Assembly: GCA_963920525.1 (NCBI GenBank)
Contig: OY986436.1
Span: 185,087,496 to 185,151,495, forward strand
Direction: 5' to 3'
Length of the DNA: 64,000 nucleotides
Origin: Dichetophora obliterata
Taxonomy: Eukaryota; Arthropoda; Insecta; Diptera; Sciomyzidae
Every line of letters starts with the position of its first letter. The stretch's first letter is position 1. Below, in pieces: positions 12,196 through 23,496 of this stretch. Made by a program: the position numbers and the translations under genes. The notes beneath the pieces were generated by a model. It saw only the letters and a list, made by a program, of their open reading frames with translations, was not told where the DNA came from and did not search any database.

Positions 12196-12446
12196 TATGT
12201 TCGTGTCGATAAGCGATAACAGCTTAAATCTGATTTCAAAGTTTCGATAAATATTGCTTCAAAATCGCCATATGAGTTATATGAAAGGGTCTTTTGTTTT
12301 TGTGTCTTAACTTTGGCTAGGGTCTTGGTAGAAGCTTTATATTTTGTGTCTTTATAGATGATATATACGTGAAACACATCTACATCAATAACTGAGTTCT
12401 GTCTTAAGTCGACTTAAGCGATTATTGCTTGTGAACACAAATATGT
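12196..12446. mobile_element. MITE with CTTAAGTCGACTTAAG core, full copy
   Basis: Imperfect inverted repeats of about 30 bp bound a ~250-bp segment: 12196-12228 (ATATGTTCGTGTCGATAAGC and onward) and 12412-12446 (ending in the complement of ATATTTGTGTT). The palindrome CTTAAGTCGACTTAAG sits just inside the right end. Two more copies, each lacking the left end, occur at 47260-47465 (+) and 54697-54905 (-). No coding capacity. The target duplication is not clear, so the superfamily is open. Confidence 0.7.
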
Positions 12447-12593
12447 TAATGTATATTTACTTTTTTAATTTTCTTAAGCTTTTCTTAAGTTAAAAAATGT
12501 TCCGTTAGTTTCGCTGCCATAACATTCTCTTATTTTGAAAACTATTGAAAGTCTTAGAACTATAAATATTTTAAAATAACATCCATACTTAAG

Positions 12594-13656
12594 CAAAAAA
12601 AAACAAGTAAGGAATTATCTTCGACTGGGCCAAAGTTAAAATACCGCCACGGACGACGATTTTTCCAAATTTCATACCTAAAGTTTATATTAATTGTTAA
12701 AGGTTTTGTGCAAAATTTGAAGTCATTAGATAAATTTTTGTGGAATTGAAAGAGATTTTACGATTTTGGTGAATTTTGTAAGGGAGGTAGGCGTGGTTTT
12801 CATCTCATTTTTAAAAATATTATACTCAAAGTTTATAAGAAATATTAAAGACGCTGTGCAAAATTTGAAGACATTATGTTCGTTTTTATGGATTTTAAAG
12901 AGATTTTACCATTTTGGTTAAGTCACTTTGTATAGGAGGTAGGCGTGGTTTTCATCCGATTTTTACAAATTTCTTACTCAAAGTTTATATTAGATAATTA
13001 AGACAATGTGCAAAATTTGAAGTCATTAAATTAGTTTTTGTGGATTTTAAAGAGATTTAACCGTTTTGGTTAAGTCACTTTGTATGGGAGGTAGGCGTGG
13101 TTTTCATCCGATTCTTACAAATTTCTTACTAAAATTTAACATTAAATATTAAAGACACTGTGCAAAATTTGAAGTCATTAGTTTTTATGGAATTTAAAGA
13201 AATTTAACCGTTATGGGTAAGTCACTTTGTATGGGCGGTAGGCGTGATTTTCATCCAATTTTTACAAATTCTGACTTAAATTTTAAAATAATTATGTTGT
13301 GCAAAATTGTAAGTCATTATATTAATTTTTGTGGATCTTGAAGAGATTTACCGTTTTGGTTAAGTCACTTTGTATGGGAGGTAGGCGTGGTTTCCATCTG
13401 ATTTGGCTCATTTTCGAACTTGACCTTCAATTTTGAATAAAAAGATTATATATTGAATTTCGTTACGATAGCTAAAAAATTACGGCAGTTATCGTGACCA
13501 CAGACGGACAGACGGACAGCTAAATAGACTCAGGAGGTAATGCTGATCAAGAATATATATACTTTTCTATACCGGCCACGCCTCCTTATCGGCGTTAAAA
13601 CGGAGTGACAAAGTTAGTATACCCCTGTTACATTTTTTAAACGTGGGGGTATAAAA
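12594..13656 (+). repeat. Dispersed element with five ~148-bp internal tandem repeats
   Basis: The unit begins ATCTTCGACTGGGCCAAAGT and ends in a GTGGGGGTATAAAA tail. Inside, a block with GTGCAAAATTTGAAGTCATT and GGAGGTAGGCGTGGTTTTCA recurs. The GGAGGTAGG word starts at 12783, 12935, 13087, 13234 (as GGCGGTAGG) and 13377, giving spacings of 152, 152, 147 and 143. A 3' block with GACGGACAGACGGACAG and GATCAAGAATATATATACTT follows; that type of block is widely dispersed in flies. A 5'-end-like fragment recurs at 59355-59410. The tandem middle and conserved flanks recall DINE-1/Helentron-type elements, but I cannot confirm that. Confidence 0.7.
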
Positions 13657-14568
13657 ATTCCAAATTCAAAGTTTTTAAACGTTCAATCAAAATGCTAAAA
13701 AAATTATTGCAGCAACTAAGAATTTTTAGTTTTTATCTGTTTTTTCCGAAAAGGTCAAAAATATTTCTTTTTCTATCAAAAAATAGGGCAAAAGTGGTTT
13801 TTGTTGTAATAATAATAAATATTTAAAGTGCCATTTTTGACACTTTTTTATATAACGTATAATTTTTATGCAAAACTGTATACGTTTGACACCAAATTTT
13901 TAATTCTATTTCTATTAAGAAATATGCAATGGTACCCGTTGATTTTTGTGACATCAAGTCTTTATTCAATCTTAAGAAATACGTGAAGAGTTTAGTTTTT
14001 ACTTTTATATGTTATTTTTATCGAAAAAGTTACTGTGAATGCGATTTGTATGTATCTAAAACGCCATCTAGATGCCTCTAGAGCAGGGCATTCTAACACA
14101 GTCACATTTTGTTTCATCTTGTATTGGTGCGCTCTCGAATAGCGCACACTGAGCGAAGACCCTACGGGGAAAGCAGAGTCAATTGCCTTTAAAAGACTGG
14201 TCCCGTGACAGCTTAAATGAACAGTTATCACAGGATAGGTCTGATATAACTCGTCACGGAACATGTTTTTTGTACCTTTTACGGGACAGACTTCATTTTA
14301 CTCGGCACGGGACCGGTTTTGATTGATAAAAGTGGTGACAGATCTATTAAAACTCAAACCTGTATTCGTATTGTGTGAAAATTCAAAGTTGAAAAAAAAA
14401 AATTTGCATATGTCGCAGAATAATTATGGGCAAAATCGAGCGATTATTTAATTTTTGTCATTTTAGTACTTACTTTTCCTCCTCCTTTATTATTTGAATC
14501 TTTAAATTTCATGAAAATTTTATTAAATTTTATTCAGACCCAGAAAAGTGAGTTTTAAAGTTAAATAC
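13657..14568. other. Spacer with short GGGAC/CCGG-rich imperfect repeats
   Basis: No gene recognised. Around 14190-14330 GGTCCCGTGACAG- and GGGACAGACTT-like words recur loosely, with a resemblance to 15680-16040, but not enough to define units. Confidence 0.4.
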
Positions 14569-15195
14569 TTCAGCTTCTTGCGTTACATCTCGTGCACCAA
14601 ATGACCTATTACAAGTCAGCCACTGGCACTATGTGAATAACCCAAAAGCAATGGCAGCCCCGGGAACATTTAATGTGGCCATGTCCAAGCCAAGTGCATA
14701 GGCGCAGGCCAAAGTTTGTGCACCAAAAGCTTCGTTAATATCAATAAGATCGATATATTTTAGCTACTTGCCAGACACCGTCAGAACATTTTGTCAAAAC
14801 GTCCACATACGAATAGGCAACCGGGGCTCAAGATTATATTTTTTAAGAGCCTACTAGGAGGTAAGTATAACAGAGGCAGTGCCATTTCAAATAGTCAAAG
14901 CATTGCCAACAGTCACCATGCCGTTCGTCTTGAACAACGAAGGCAATTTATCCAAGCACTCGGCTGTTGTATTTGGTCTGGCATTTTCATCGACAGCGAA
15001 TTCAAATTCCTGTTGACCCTTTTTCCAGTGCTGTTGCGAGCGTAACACAAATTCATCCACACGTTTAGATTTTATATTGATCTGCCAAATACTCGGCGGT
15101 AAGGGACATTGGCAGCTTGCAACACGAATTGATAAAACCTGTCCAATGGCTATCCTCTAAATTATAACATTATCATGTAAGTGCAATAAATGGCG
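14569..15195 (-). pseudogene. Mitochondrial 3-ketoacyl-CoA thiolase (ACAA2/yip2-like) pseudogene
   Basis: The minus-strand translation follows the thiolase family in order. It starts with a LEDSHWTGF / CKLPMSLTAEYLADQYKI segment, followed by SQQHWKKGQQ. Next come AVDENARPNTT, LDKLPSLFKTNGMVTVGNA, ALKKYNLEP, LIDINEAFGAQTLA (the NEAF motif), LDMATLNVPGAAIAFG, and a decayed ASG...GHLVHE region corresponding to the C-terminal active-site loop. Several in-frame stops and frameshifts break it, and a block between the GNA motif and NEAF is deleted. The family catalyses the last step of fatty-acid beta-oxidation in mitochondria. No intron-like interruption is seen across about 600 bp, which suggests a processed copy, but no poly(A) tail or target duplication could be identified. 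The N-terminal third and extreme C-terminus are absent. Confidence 0.83.
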
Positions 15196-15204
15196 TTAGC
15201 GAAA

Positions 15205-15545
15205 ACACTAAACAAAAAATTAAAACTTTTCAAAAGTTTGATTATTAATCAGTGCATTTAAAAAAAAAATTTGATGTCGTTGAACACAAGTTGTTAATTT
15301 TTAACCTAAGCAAAATATTTATCGGATCTCATTTTTTTATAACTATTGTTTATATTTATATTAATTAATTTGAAATAATTGCAACTGACTTGTCAAAAAA
15401 AATTACTAAGCAAAAAACTAAAAACTTTTCACAATTTGATTATTAATCAGTTCATTCAAATATTCAGTCGTTGAACACAAGTTGTTAATTTTTAAGTTAA
15501 TCAAAATACTCATCTTTTTAAATATATTTTTTTTTATATAAATTT
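15205..15545. repeat. Diverged direct duplication of ~140 bp
   Basis: A block with TTGATTATTAATCAGT, GTCGTTGAACACAAGTTGTT and AATTTTTAA occurs at about 15205-15345 and again at about 15400-15540. The copies differ by several substitutions. No coding content. Confidence 0.7.
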
Positions 15546-15675
15546 GTTGAACAAAAGTTGCTCTTATATATTTAATTAAAATAATATTTTACTAAAATAT
15601 AAGTTTTGTGTAATTTCATAAAAATTTGGAAAGTTGTGGGTGGGATCTCAATAGAATAGGTCACAAATCTGTTTT

Positions 15676-16040
15676 TCTAGGCTGGTCACTGGATTGGTCT
15701 AAGGTGATGCAGCAGGTGGAAATTGACCCCTGTCAATGACAACGTCATGTAAAAGTAACCGGTCGGTTTCATATGTTGGTGGCAGAATTGAGACAGGACC
15801 ATATCCCTTGGGAACCTATCACGTGGTAGGTTCTGTGCCGGTTCCTTTTTCGTCAAAACAGGCCACCAATATACTCTTCTGGACCGGTTACTGATCCGGT
15901 ACAAGGTGATGCAGCAGGTGGCAATTGGCCCCTGTCAATGTTGGTGGCAGAATTGGGACAGGTCCCTATCCCTTGAGGATCTATCACGTGATAGGTTCAG
16001 AACTGGTTCTTTTTCCCGTAGGATAGTTGTCACAGTTAAG
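15676..16040. repeat. Tandem duplication, ~202-bp unit, two copies
   Basis: AAGGTGATGCAGCAGGTGG occurs at 15701 and 15903. Each is followed by TTG(A/G)CCCCTGTCAATG, a GTTGGTGGCAGAATTG block, CATATCCCTTG/CCTATCCCTTG and a CTATCACGTG segment, then GGTTC(T/A)G. The two units are about 85 percent alike by eye, with a short deletion in the second. No protein pattern is evident. Confidence 0.8.
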
Positions 16041-16146
16041 GGTCACAATAATCTAGATTTAAAAGTTTGTATATTTGTACCTCCACACACTGTAATGCTC
16101 AATGCACACTGAGAGCTAAATGTGCATTTAGAGCATTTACTATATA

Positions 16147-17015
16147 CAGTCATGTGAAAATAAATAGGGACACCTATATTTTGATATTTGAAGCTGCATG
16201 AATTATATACAAGGTGCTCCAGATATAGCATTAATTCCCGCGGCTAGTGATTCTTGTTGATAAGGCGAGTATAACACTTTATGGAGTTTCCTCCCACATT
16301 GTAAAACTTTCAAGATACAGGGTGTTTTACGGTTTTGGTACGTGTTTAGTATTATTGATATAGAATCTATACTACTCACCATAAAATAAAAAATGATAAT
16401 TTCTATTTTAGAAAAAATATCAACTTTTTCATCAGTATATCAACCACTTTCGTGTGATGTGCTGTAGCAGAGCTAAAATTTTGAGATTATCCAACGAAAT
16501 ATCAACAAATTTTGTATCTTTTCTTTTAGCGGAGCTGTTATCATCCAAAGTTAGAATTTAGAAAAGAACTGTTGATTAAGTGTATTTTAACATGAAAAAC
16601 AGAGATTTTAAATTTTGACGATCTCAGCTCCGCTAAAACAAAAGAAACAAAATTTGTTGATATTTCGTTTGATAATCTCAAAATTTTAGCTCCGCTGTAG
16701 CAAATGACACGAAAGTGGTTGATATATAGATGGAAAAGCTGATATTTTTTCTAAAATACAAAATATAATTTTTTATTTTATGGTGAGTAGTTTAGATTCT
16801 AGATCAATAATACTAAACACGTACCAAAACCGTAAAACACCCTGTATCTTGAAAGTTTTACAATGTGGGAGGAAATTCCATAAAGTTTTATACTCGCCTT
16901 ATCAAGAGGAACCACCACCCGAGGGAATTAATGCTATATCTGTTGCACCTTGTATGTAATTCATGCAGCTTTAAATATAAAAATACAGGTGTCCCTATTT
17001 ATTTTCACATGACTG
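16147..17015. mobile_element. 869-bp palindromic MITE with Tc1-type ends
   Basis: The ends are CAGTCATGTGAAAATAAATA (16147 on) and its reverse complement ending at 17015, each next to TA (16145-16146, 17016-17017). The inverted repeat continues inward almost to the centre near 16580, so nearly the whole element can fold back on itself. Mirror blocks include GGGAGGAAA, the GTGTTTAGTATTATTGAT region and TTTTAGCGGAGCTG/CAGCTCCGCTAAAA. There is no transposase. TA duplication and the end sequence fit Tc1/mariner. Frames on the two strands here are mirror images of each other and not genes. Confidence 0.88.
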
Positions 17016-17017
17016 TA

Positions 17018-18479
17018 TATCCTACAACGAGTACAAGGCCATTCGTAAATGTGTATTTAGCTCTCAGTGTGAACATAGCATAATATGTGTTTATTTTTTC
17101 TTTTTAGTCATTGGTATTGTTCACTATTTCTTCTGTCGTTATTGCTCCAGCATTTTCTTATAAGTAAAAAATTATATTAGTTTGCTTGCAGTTGCAAATT
17201 AAACATTTTGCTTCGCAAGGAAGGTTCTCTGCAAAACAGAAATCGCATTGTGATTCGGAGTCAAACATTGTTTTTAGGGTGTTTGGTTTTTGTTTTAATA
17301 TTATTAAAATGGTATTATTAAGGGTTGGTTCTTAAAATGATCTAATGCAGAGAAAGTGTGAAAAAGCTGTAGTAGATGAACTCTATTGTTATTGCATGTT
17401 ATAAATCCTAATAAATACGAATCTTTAAAATTATGATCAAAACATCAAAAAATCAAGTATCAAAAAATTAAAAAATACAAATAATATGAAAAAAAATAAT
17501 GCAAAGAATCTTAATCGTTGTATGAATTATACTAAACCTTAATAAAATAAAAAACATATGAATAAGAATTATGAATCTTTAAACCAAAAAGTTGGTTTTT
17601 TAAGAGTGTACATAAAATTTCCGACATAAGTCTTCACAACATCACAGTCAGCGAAAGACTGGATTATATTCTCTTCTATTGTGAGTTTTGTGTGCATATG
17701 AAAAGTAACGCTCAGAGAGCGCTTAGTTAGCTATGGGGCGCCCAGCGCTGCTAGCAAATGACTGCATTATTGTTTTCTTATCAATATTTGTTACTTTGTA
17801 GTGGTTATTTAGTCAAATATTGAGGGACTCGGCAAACATTAGCAGAAGTTTTTTGTAGTGCCTTAGTCACAAGCCAATGTTTTTTTCATATGAAGGTGGC
17901 CAAACTGCGGAGAGGAAACTACAACTGCTACAAATTAAAACACCTTTAATCATAAATATATACTTTTCTTTAAATATATCCTATATTCTTATTTTATAAC
18001 ACATTTTAGCTAATTTTCCTTGTTTTTCAAGAAAATTCAAATAAAATCCTCCAAAAGATTTTTCCAAAATACCTTCCAGAGTAACACTGGATATATCAGT
18101 TAGTTGAAATAAAAATTTATTCCACATTTATAATATGACTATTTTATGTATTTTAAGTATTCTCTAACATTGCTTTAATAACCATACCATATTGATAATA
18201 CGTTTGTTTTTTTTTTTAAAGAAAAATATGATTATACTAAGCTGACTTAAGATTGCTTAGCTAAGCAAGAATGCTGCGGATAGACTGTAGGTAGGTCCTT
18301 TGGTTAAATGGCTTGTAGAATGGAAATTTATCTTCCTGGATGATATGCAAATACGAATAGTGTAGAAAAAACTTAACTCTCACAACTCTATACTTACCGC
18401 CATTGCTAGTATTTTGACTTTGTTTTTGTCCAATTTGTTCCTGTGTGCGCCACTTACATGTCCCGCAAGAAGTTTCCAA
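17018..18479. other. A+T-rich spacer
   Basis: No coding region or bounded element recognised. Confidence 0.45.
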
Positions 18480-19350
18480 TCTAAATTCGACGTTGGGCTT
18501 TTTTTTATTTTTGAGCTTTTTGGGTTTTTGTTAAATGGCTCCGACATTCGTTTGGTGTAGATTTGTGTTGTTGTTGCTTTTTATTTTCCTTTGGATTTTT
18601 TCCTTATTGTCTTTTGCTTGGCTCTTGTTACTTGCTGCCGTTGTTTTTGTTGCTCTTGTTGTTGTTGTTGCACTTGGAGCGCATGCTGCCGTGATGACAT
18701 TCCCATTTGCACAATAACCAGTTCCTTAAACTTCACAACAAAAAGAACAACAACAACATGAGTCGACAAAAACAACAAAAAACACATCCTCATCCACTTT
18801 GGATTGCGAAGCGATGCGATTCAGCGAACGCAAACGATTGCCTCATCAATTGTTGCGTTGTTTTGCTCGTTTTTTAATTTTTTTATTTTCAATATCATTT
18901 CATTTTTTTCTTGTGTTGATCCTTTTACTCCCTTTTTTTGACTGCTACTGCCGCTGCTGCTAGTTGAGTTTTACCAAAAAATGACGTGTGTGTGAAATTC
19001 AAATTCCAGCGCACACATGCAAGAAACTGCTGCATTCAAGTAAGCTTTAGGTTGACCAGTTAGTGGAGTGAAGTTGGTCCAGGCATCATGCCAACAAGAG
19101 TTGGAAGGCAGCGAGCAATGAAAGAGCAAGAAAATTGGTAGCATGCAGTTTGGCAAGAAAACTAACAAAAATTACCAGTGGCAGTGCCAACAACAACACC
19201 AACAACAAGTAGAGCGTCAACTGCTGTTGCGGTGTAAGGATGAGACACTCAATGCTGGACAAGAACAGCCGACAGACTCTCACAGACTAAGGCTGGAGGC
19301 TAAAAAACTCATGGCGACTTTAGCAGAGGTTTTATGTAGAGATTAAGAAA
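18480..19350. repeat. TTG/CAA-rich low-complexity region
   Basis: GTTGTTGTTG and CAACAACA runs (18650-18675, 18745-18760, 19190-19210) make hydrophobic Leu/Val-rich frames on one strand and poly-Gln frames on the other. Neither has a domain, a splice context or a clear start. This composition is common in fly introns and untranslated regions, so a nearby host transcript is possible but unproven. Confidence 0.55.
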
Positions 19351-20200
19351 AATTTTAGAAATTATTAAGAAATTTATAAAACTGCATATTTTAAAAAGGA
19401 AACATGCTAAGCGAATTTTTCGTACTGATGCGCTAAAAATATCAAAATTTTATTTGTTGCTTCACACCCGCACAATCTGCGCAACACTGCTAATAAAGAC
19501 TTTTTTTGAGCCTCTTCCTTTGGCTTAGCTGCTTTTTCATTTCGCTGTCACTCGAACTGTCTGTTTGTACACAAACATAAAATGTTCATCGCATTTATCT
19601 GCACTCAATTAATTATTCCTCGACCTCCTGCTGATTAATGAAGTCAAACGGTAGACTGCATTTAAAGTCACCAGATATCGGTCTTTTATGCCTTGCTCGT
19701 CTTTATTTTTGTCTTTTTTCAACCATATTTTGTTTTTGTTTCATGTTTTTTTCTTTATAAGTTTTAAAAGCAAACAAACAAAAAAGTGTTAATTTTTTTT
19801 TTTGCTAAATTGAGTTATTTTAAGTAGAGGCGAAACTTGTGTATTGTTGCGTACATTGCAATGCGTTGTAAGAAGTCATAACGATGATAAACATCATGAT
19901 GACAAGCAACATCAGCAGCTTTAGCTAACAGTAGCGCAAACAAAACAAAATAGCCTAGTTTGTGTCTTAAGTCTTTTGTTTTGATCAATAATATGTTTGC
20001 TGTTGGATACATTGAGTTGAAAGTTTTTTGGATATCATCTTTATTTTAAGATATATTTTTTAACTTTAATGATGCCAATTACATTGGGTTAAGGCTGTAA
20101 AATCTGCCGATAAAACAAAAATATTGGCATCTGTGGCAGTCACAAATATTTTCTTTAAAACATAGTTTGTTTCTGCTACTCAATAAAAATGCTCACATGC
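19351..20200. other. A+T-rich spacer, nothing recognised
   Basis: No protein pattern, tandem array or paired ends seen. Confidence 0.45.
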
Positions 20201-20261
20201 GCAGTACTCAGTGGCGTAAAAACCGGGCCCGCAGAGCCCGCGTTGCGGGCGGGTGCAACTT

Positions 20262-21005
20262 TTTCAATATTTCAATAATAATTTATTTATCAATCAAGAG
20301 GTTTATAGAAGTATACAATTTTCAAAATACTTTTAATACTACATACAGAATTGATTAATAAATACTACATTCTGTTGTTCAATTAGAACAAGTGGCGAAT
20401 GCAGTTGTGTTACTTAATATTAAACAAAATAGCTTAAAATAAAGTAAGGTAGTGGGGTCTTACAACAATTTTGAAATAAAGAACTCAATATGATAGAATA
20501 ATATAATGAAGAATACACATTGATTGAATTATAAAACAAATGAATTTATATTAAAAGGGCACAGTGTTAAGGGAGTCAATTACATTGAAATCTTTATTAA
20601 AAAGCCATGAATTCACTTCTTTAAAAAACACATTTTTGTTACGCAAACAACGAACATTATATGGTAAACTGTTAAAGACTCTGTGAGCAGTACATGTAAA
20701 GAAGGAGAAAAAATGATTTAAGTAGTGAGGCAGAATGATTGCAAAGTTTTGACTATTATTAAATTGTGGCTAGAATTATTTCTGCTCAATAAATAGCCGG
20801 ATCTTTTAAAAAATATTTGTAGCACTCTAAAGTAATAGAAATGCTTAATAGGTAAAATGTTCAAGCTTTTGAACAAAGGAAAGCTACTTTCAAGTCGGTT
20901 TTTGTTACAGATAATACGAATAACGTGTTTTTGTGCGATAAGTAAAGGATTAATTTTATTAGCATGGGTTCCACTCCAACAGAGTAAGGCATACTTTAGT
21001 TTTGA
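20262..21005 (-). pseudogene. Non-LTR retrotransposon RT C-terminus, 5'-truncated
   Basis: On the minus strand from about 21000, a decayed frame reads LCWSGTHANKINPLL, AQKHVIRIICNKNR, PLFKSLNILPIKHFYYF, then NFAIILPHYLNH, FFTCTAHRVFNSLP and WLFNKDFN. This is the thumb and C-terminal region that follows the YADD palm domain in jockey/CR1-type reverse transcriptases. Frameshifts occur between several of these blocks. A TTATTATTGAAATATTGAAA tail at about 20262-20285 (reverse strand) resembles a CR1-type 3' terminus. Everything upstream of the thumb is missing. It lies inside the hAT element. Confidence 0.8.
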
Positions 21006-21105
21006 GTGGAACTATGCCAGGGGCGCCCTCAAGTCCCTTGATGGAAATGATAAATTAAGTGGAGAACGACGTTTGTTTCCCAAAATAAAATCATGATAAA
21101 TAAAA

Positions 21106-21600
21106 ATAATTTTTGTTCATTGAATAAAATTCAATTATGGTCGGAGCCGATTTACACGTCACTAATACGGTAAGAAATCTTTGAATAATATTTTTAATAC
21201 ATATATGACCACACTAAAATTGTATTAAAATTAAATACTGGCCAAATATTAAAATTGATTTTATTAAATTTTTTTTTTTATTAAAATTGATATGTCTTAA
21301 AATTTAATGCTTAATTTGTGTTTATTTTAATACTGATTCTGTATTAAAAATTAATTATGATACTAGCCATAGTATCAAATTAATACCAAGGTATTGAAAT
21401 TGAATACAAAATTTTATTAAAACATAATACAGCTTGTCTTAGAAATTAAATACAATATTCACCAATTTGTAATCAAATTGTAAAATTTGTAAAAATTTGT
21501 AAAAATTTTGTAATCAATTGTGAAGTATTAATTTTAAATTAAATTAATTAATTTATATCAAAAATCTCTGCAATACTTTGCTTGTGTTAAAATTTATTCA
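21106..21600. other. A+T-rich interior of the hAT element
   Basis: Many TTAATAC/GTATTAAAATTT words recur, giving a loosely repetitive A+T-rich stretch (about 21210-21430). No gene. Confidence 0.45.
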
Positions 21601-21628
21601 ATGATTTATAACCGTGATTGGCTGCCAA

Positions 21629-22720
21629 TTACTTTTTAAAAAATATTTCATGTAAATGCTTACCGCGACTACGCCTGAAGTGTTCCATCCGTAAGTTCCA
21701 ATTTTGGCATACTTTTTCCAGAATTTCGGCCGGTATCTCACCAATTACAGCTTTAACGTTGTCTTCCAGGTTTGCAATTGTGGCTAGCAATTGTGGCTGG
21801 AGAGACTCTACGTGGCCCCACAAAAAGTCTAGTGGGGTGAAATTAAATGATCTTGTTGGCCAATGGACTGCTTAAAGCCGTGAGATTAATTGCTCACGAA
21901 ACTCGCCTCTTAATAGGTCCGTGGTATCGTGTGCCGTGTGGTATGTGTCACCATCTTGTTGTAACTTCATTTAAGGCAAGTCATATTCTTCTATTTTGGG
22001 CAAAAAAAATTGGTTATCATCGCACGGTACCTTGTCCCGTTGCGATTTTCATTATTTTCAAAAAGTACGGTCCAATGATGCCATCGACCTACAAATCTCA
22101 CCAAGCAGAGCATTTTTCAGGGAGCATTGGCAAATCTTTAGCTGCTCACGGCTGCTCTTCAGACAAAATTCGTCAACTCTGTTTGTTGACGTACCCATTG
22201 AGCCAAAAATGAGATTCGTCGCTGAAGAAAATTTTTCAATAAAATGTTTATCTTCATCCAACTTTTCTAAGGACCATTCACCAAACAAACGACGTTGTGG
22301 TTGTTTACCTGGCTTCAGTTCTTGGATCAGCTGTATTTTGTATGGTTTCATACCGAGGTCTTTACGTGAAATCTTCCAAATGGTCGAATAAAATAAGATC
22401 AATTGTTGAAAACGGCAACGCATTGATATATCGCGATCTTCATTGACACTGACCGATACAGCAGACCGATACAGCAGCTCCTCGGTACGCACTCTCCGAA
22501 TTGGTGGGTTGGTGAATTAATGTCCAATAAAGTTTAACTGGTGCAAAATTTGGTCACAATAGCTAAAATAACCTGTTCGGTGGGTCGATTTTGACGACCA
22601 TAAAATGGACGTAATTTGCAAAACACATTTCTCACAGAACCCGAATTTTGATAATAAAATTCAATGATTTACAAGCACAGTTTATTTCTTAGTTGATTCA
22701 TGGTAAAATGACAAACCTTA
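21629..22720 (-). pseudogene. Second DD41D-type mariner transposase, degenerate
   Basis: Read on the minus strand: an N-terminal segment with VRNVFCKLRPFYGRQNRPTE, then VRTEE, SVSVNEDRDISMR, WKISRKDLGMKPYKIQL and QRRLFGEWSLEKL. Next is FFSDESHFWLNGYVNKQ with the first catalytic Asp. A decayed middle carries QQDGDTYHTA (second Asp) and a TPLDF-LWGHVESL segment (third Asp). The C-terminus reads VIGEIPAEILEKVCQNWNLRM and HEIFFKK. Stops and frameshifts occur mainly in the catalytic core. It is a different subfamily from the element at 6612-7530. No terminal repeats could be paired. Confidence 0.87.
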
Positions 22721-22873
22721 TTGAGCATTTTCGGCCTTGCCACATGTTATGAATCACGCGTAAAGTGTCACAAAATGTACACTGAAAAAACAAATAGCAA
22801 AAAGTATATAGCAGGGCGCTTTTAGAAACCTGCGGACGGGCGCTCTAAATATAGTTACGCTACTGGCAGTACT

Positions 22874-23496
22874 CTATGCTAATACGAACTAGGAGTAGAG
22901 GGTGCTCTACATTTCAGCACTAAAAGCAACAGTAGAGTTGTATTTGGTTTTTTTTGTGCGTTCATGGCCAAAGCTTCGCTTTGTTGGTGGTAATTATTCT
23001 TGCAACGACAACTATTTCGATGCAACTCATGTGTACGTTAATCCATCAAGCAACAAAAGAAGTTTATGTCAGACACAACATTGAGTGTGGGTGCCAGTTT
23101 AGCAGCACATGCTGTGTGTGTATATTTATGTTGGACTCTTGTTTCAATAGGCTTTGATTGTTTTAATTTCTTATTAGTTTAAGGGTGAAGTGTGTGCAGC
23201 ACAGAATTAAATTTAATCCATGCACTCAAGATATGTACCAGCAGCTGCTGTGTTTATAATAAATAAAATTGTGATTATAACAATTCCACTAAAATATATT
23301 TTTAAATATTTGCATTTACATGTATCATATGTTTATAAATATATATTCCGTTGAAAAAGTACCGGGAATTGGTCAGTAAAACACAACATATTATTCCTCC
23401 AAATTTATTGTATCCAGTGTTGCTGCCAGAAGTTCAGATAGTAAACAAAGAATATTATCTGAGCGTTATGCGGCGTTTGAAAGAGCCAATTCCATG
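22874..23496. other. Spacer, nothing recognised
   Basis: Short frames only. The TTCCGTTGAAAAAGTACCGGG word at 23347 looks like a mariner-type terminus, but no partner end was found. Confidence 0.35.

Larger units (their letters stand above)
20201..22873. mobile_element. hAT element with GCAGTACT duplication, carrying two nested fossils
   Basis: The left end CAGTGGCGTAAAA begins at 20209. The right end, ending at 22865, reads CAGTAGCGTAACT on the reverse strand. Both are followed inward by GC-rich GGGCCCGC / GCGCCCGTCCGC segments. The flanks 20201-20208 and 22866-22873 are both GCAGTACT, a perfect 8-bp target duplication as hAT elements make. Inside are a LINE 3' fragment and a mariner pseudogene; I see no hAT transposase. 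The element was therefore a carrier or an internally replaced copy. The intact duplication shows that no deletion crossed either end. Confidence 0.88.

Noticed and set aside
12594..13656. CRISPR-like array
   Set aside because: Units are ~148 bp and similar throughout, without short identical repeats separated by unique spacers; this is a tandem array in a eukaryotic repeat.
16043..17083. Two similar small proteins (minus near 16.1 kb and plus near 16.9 kb) that look like a gene pair
   Set aside because: They are the same DNA read from the two arms of a palindromic MITE.
18535..18793. Hydrophobic 60-codon frame and poly-Gln frame on the opposite strand
   Set aside because: Both come from TTG/CAA low complexity; no domain, no conserved context.
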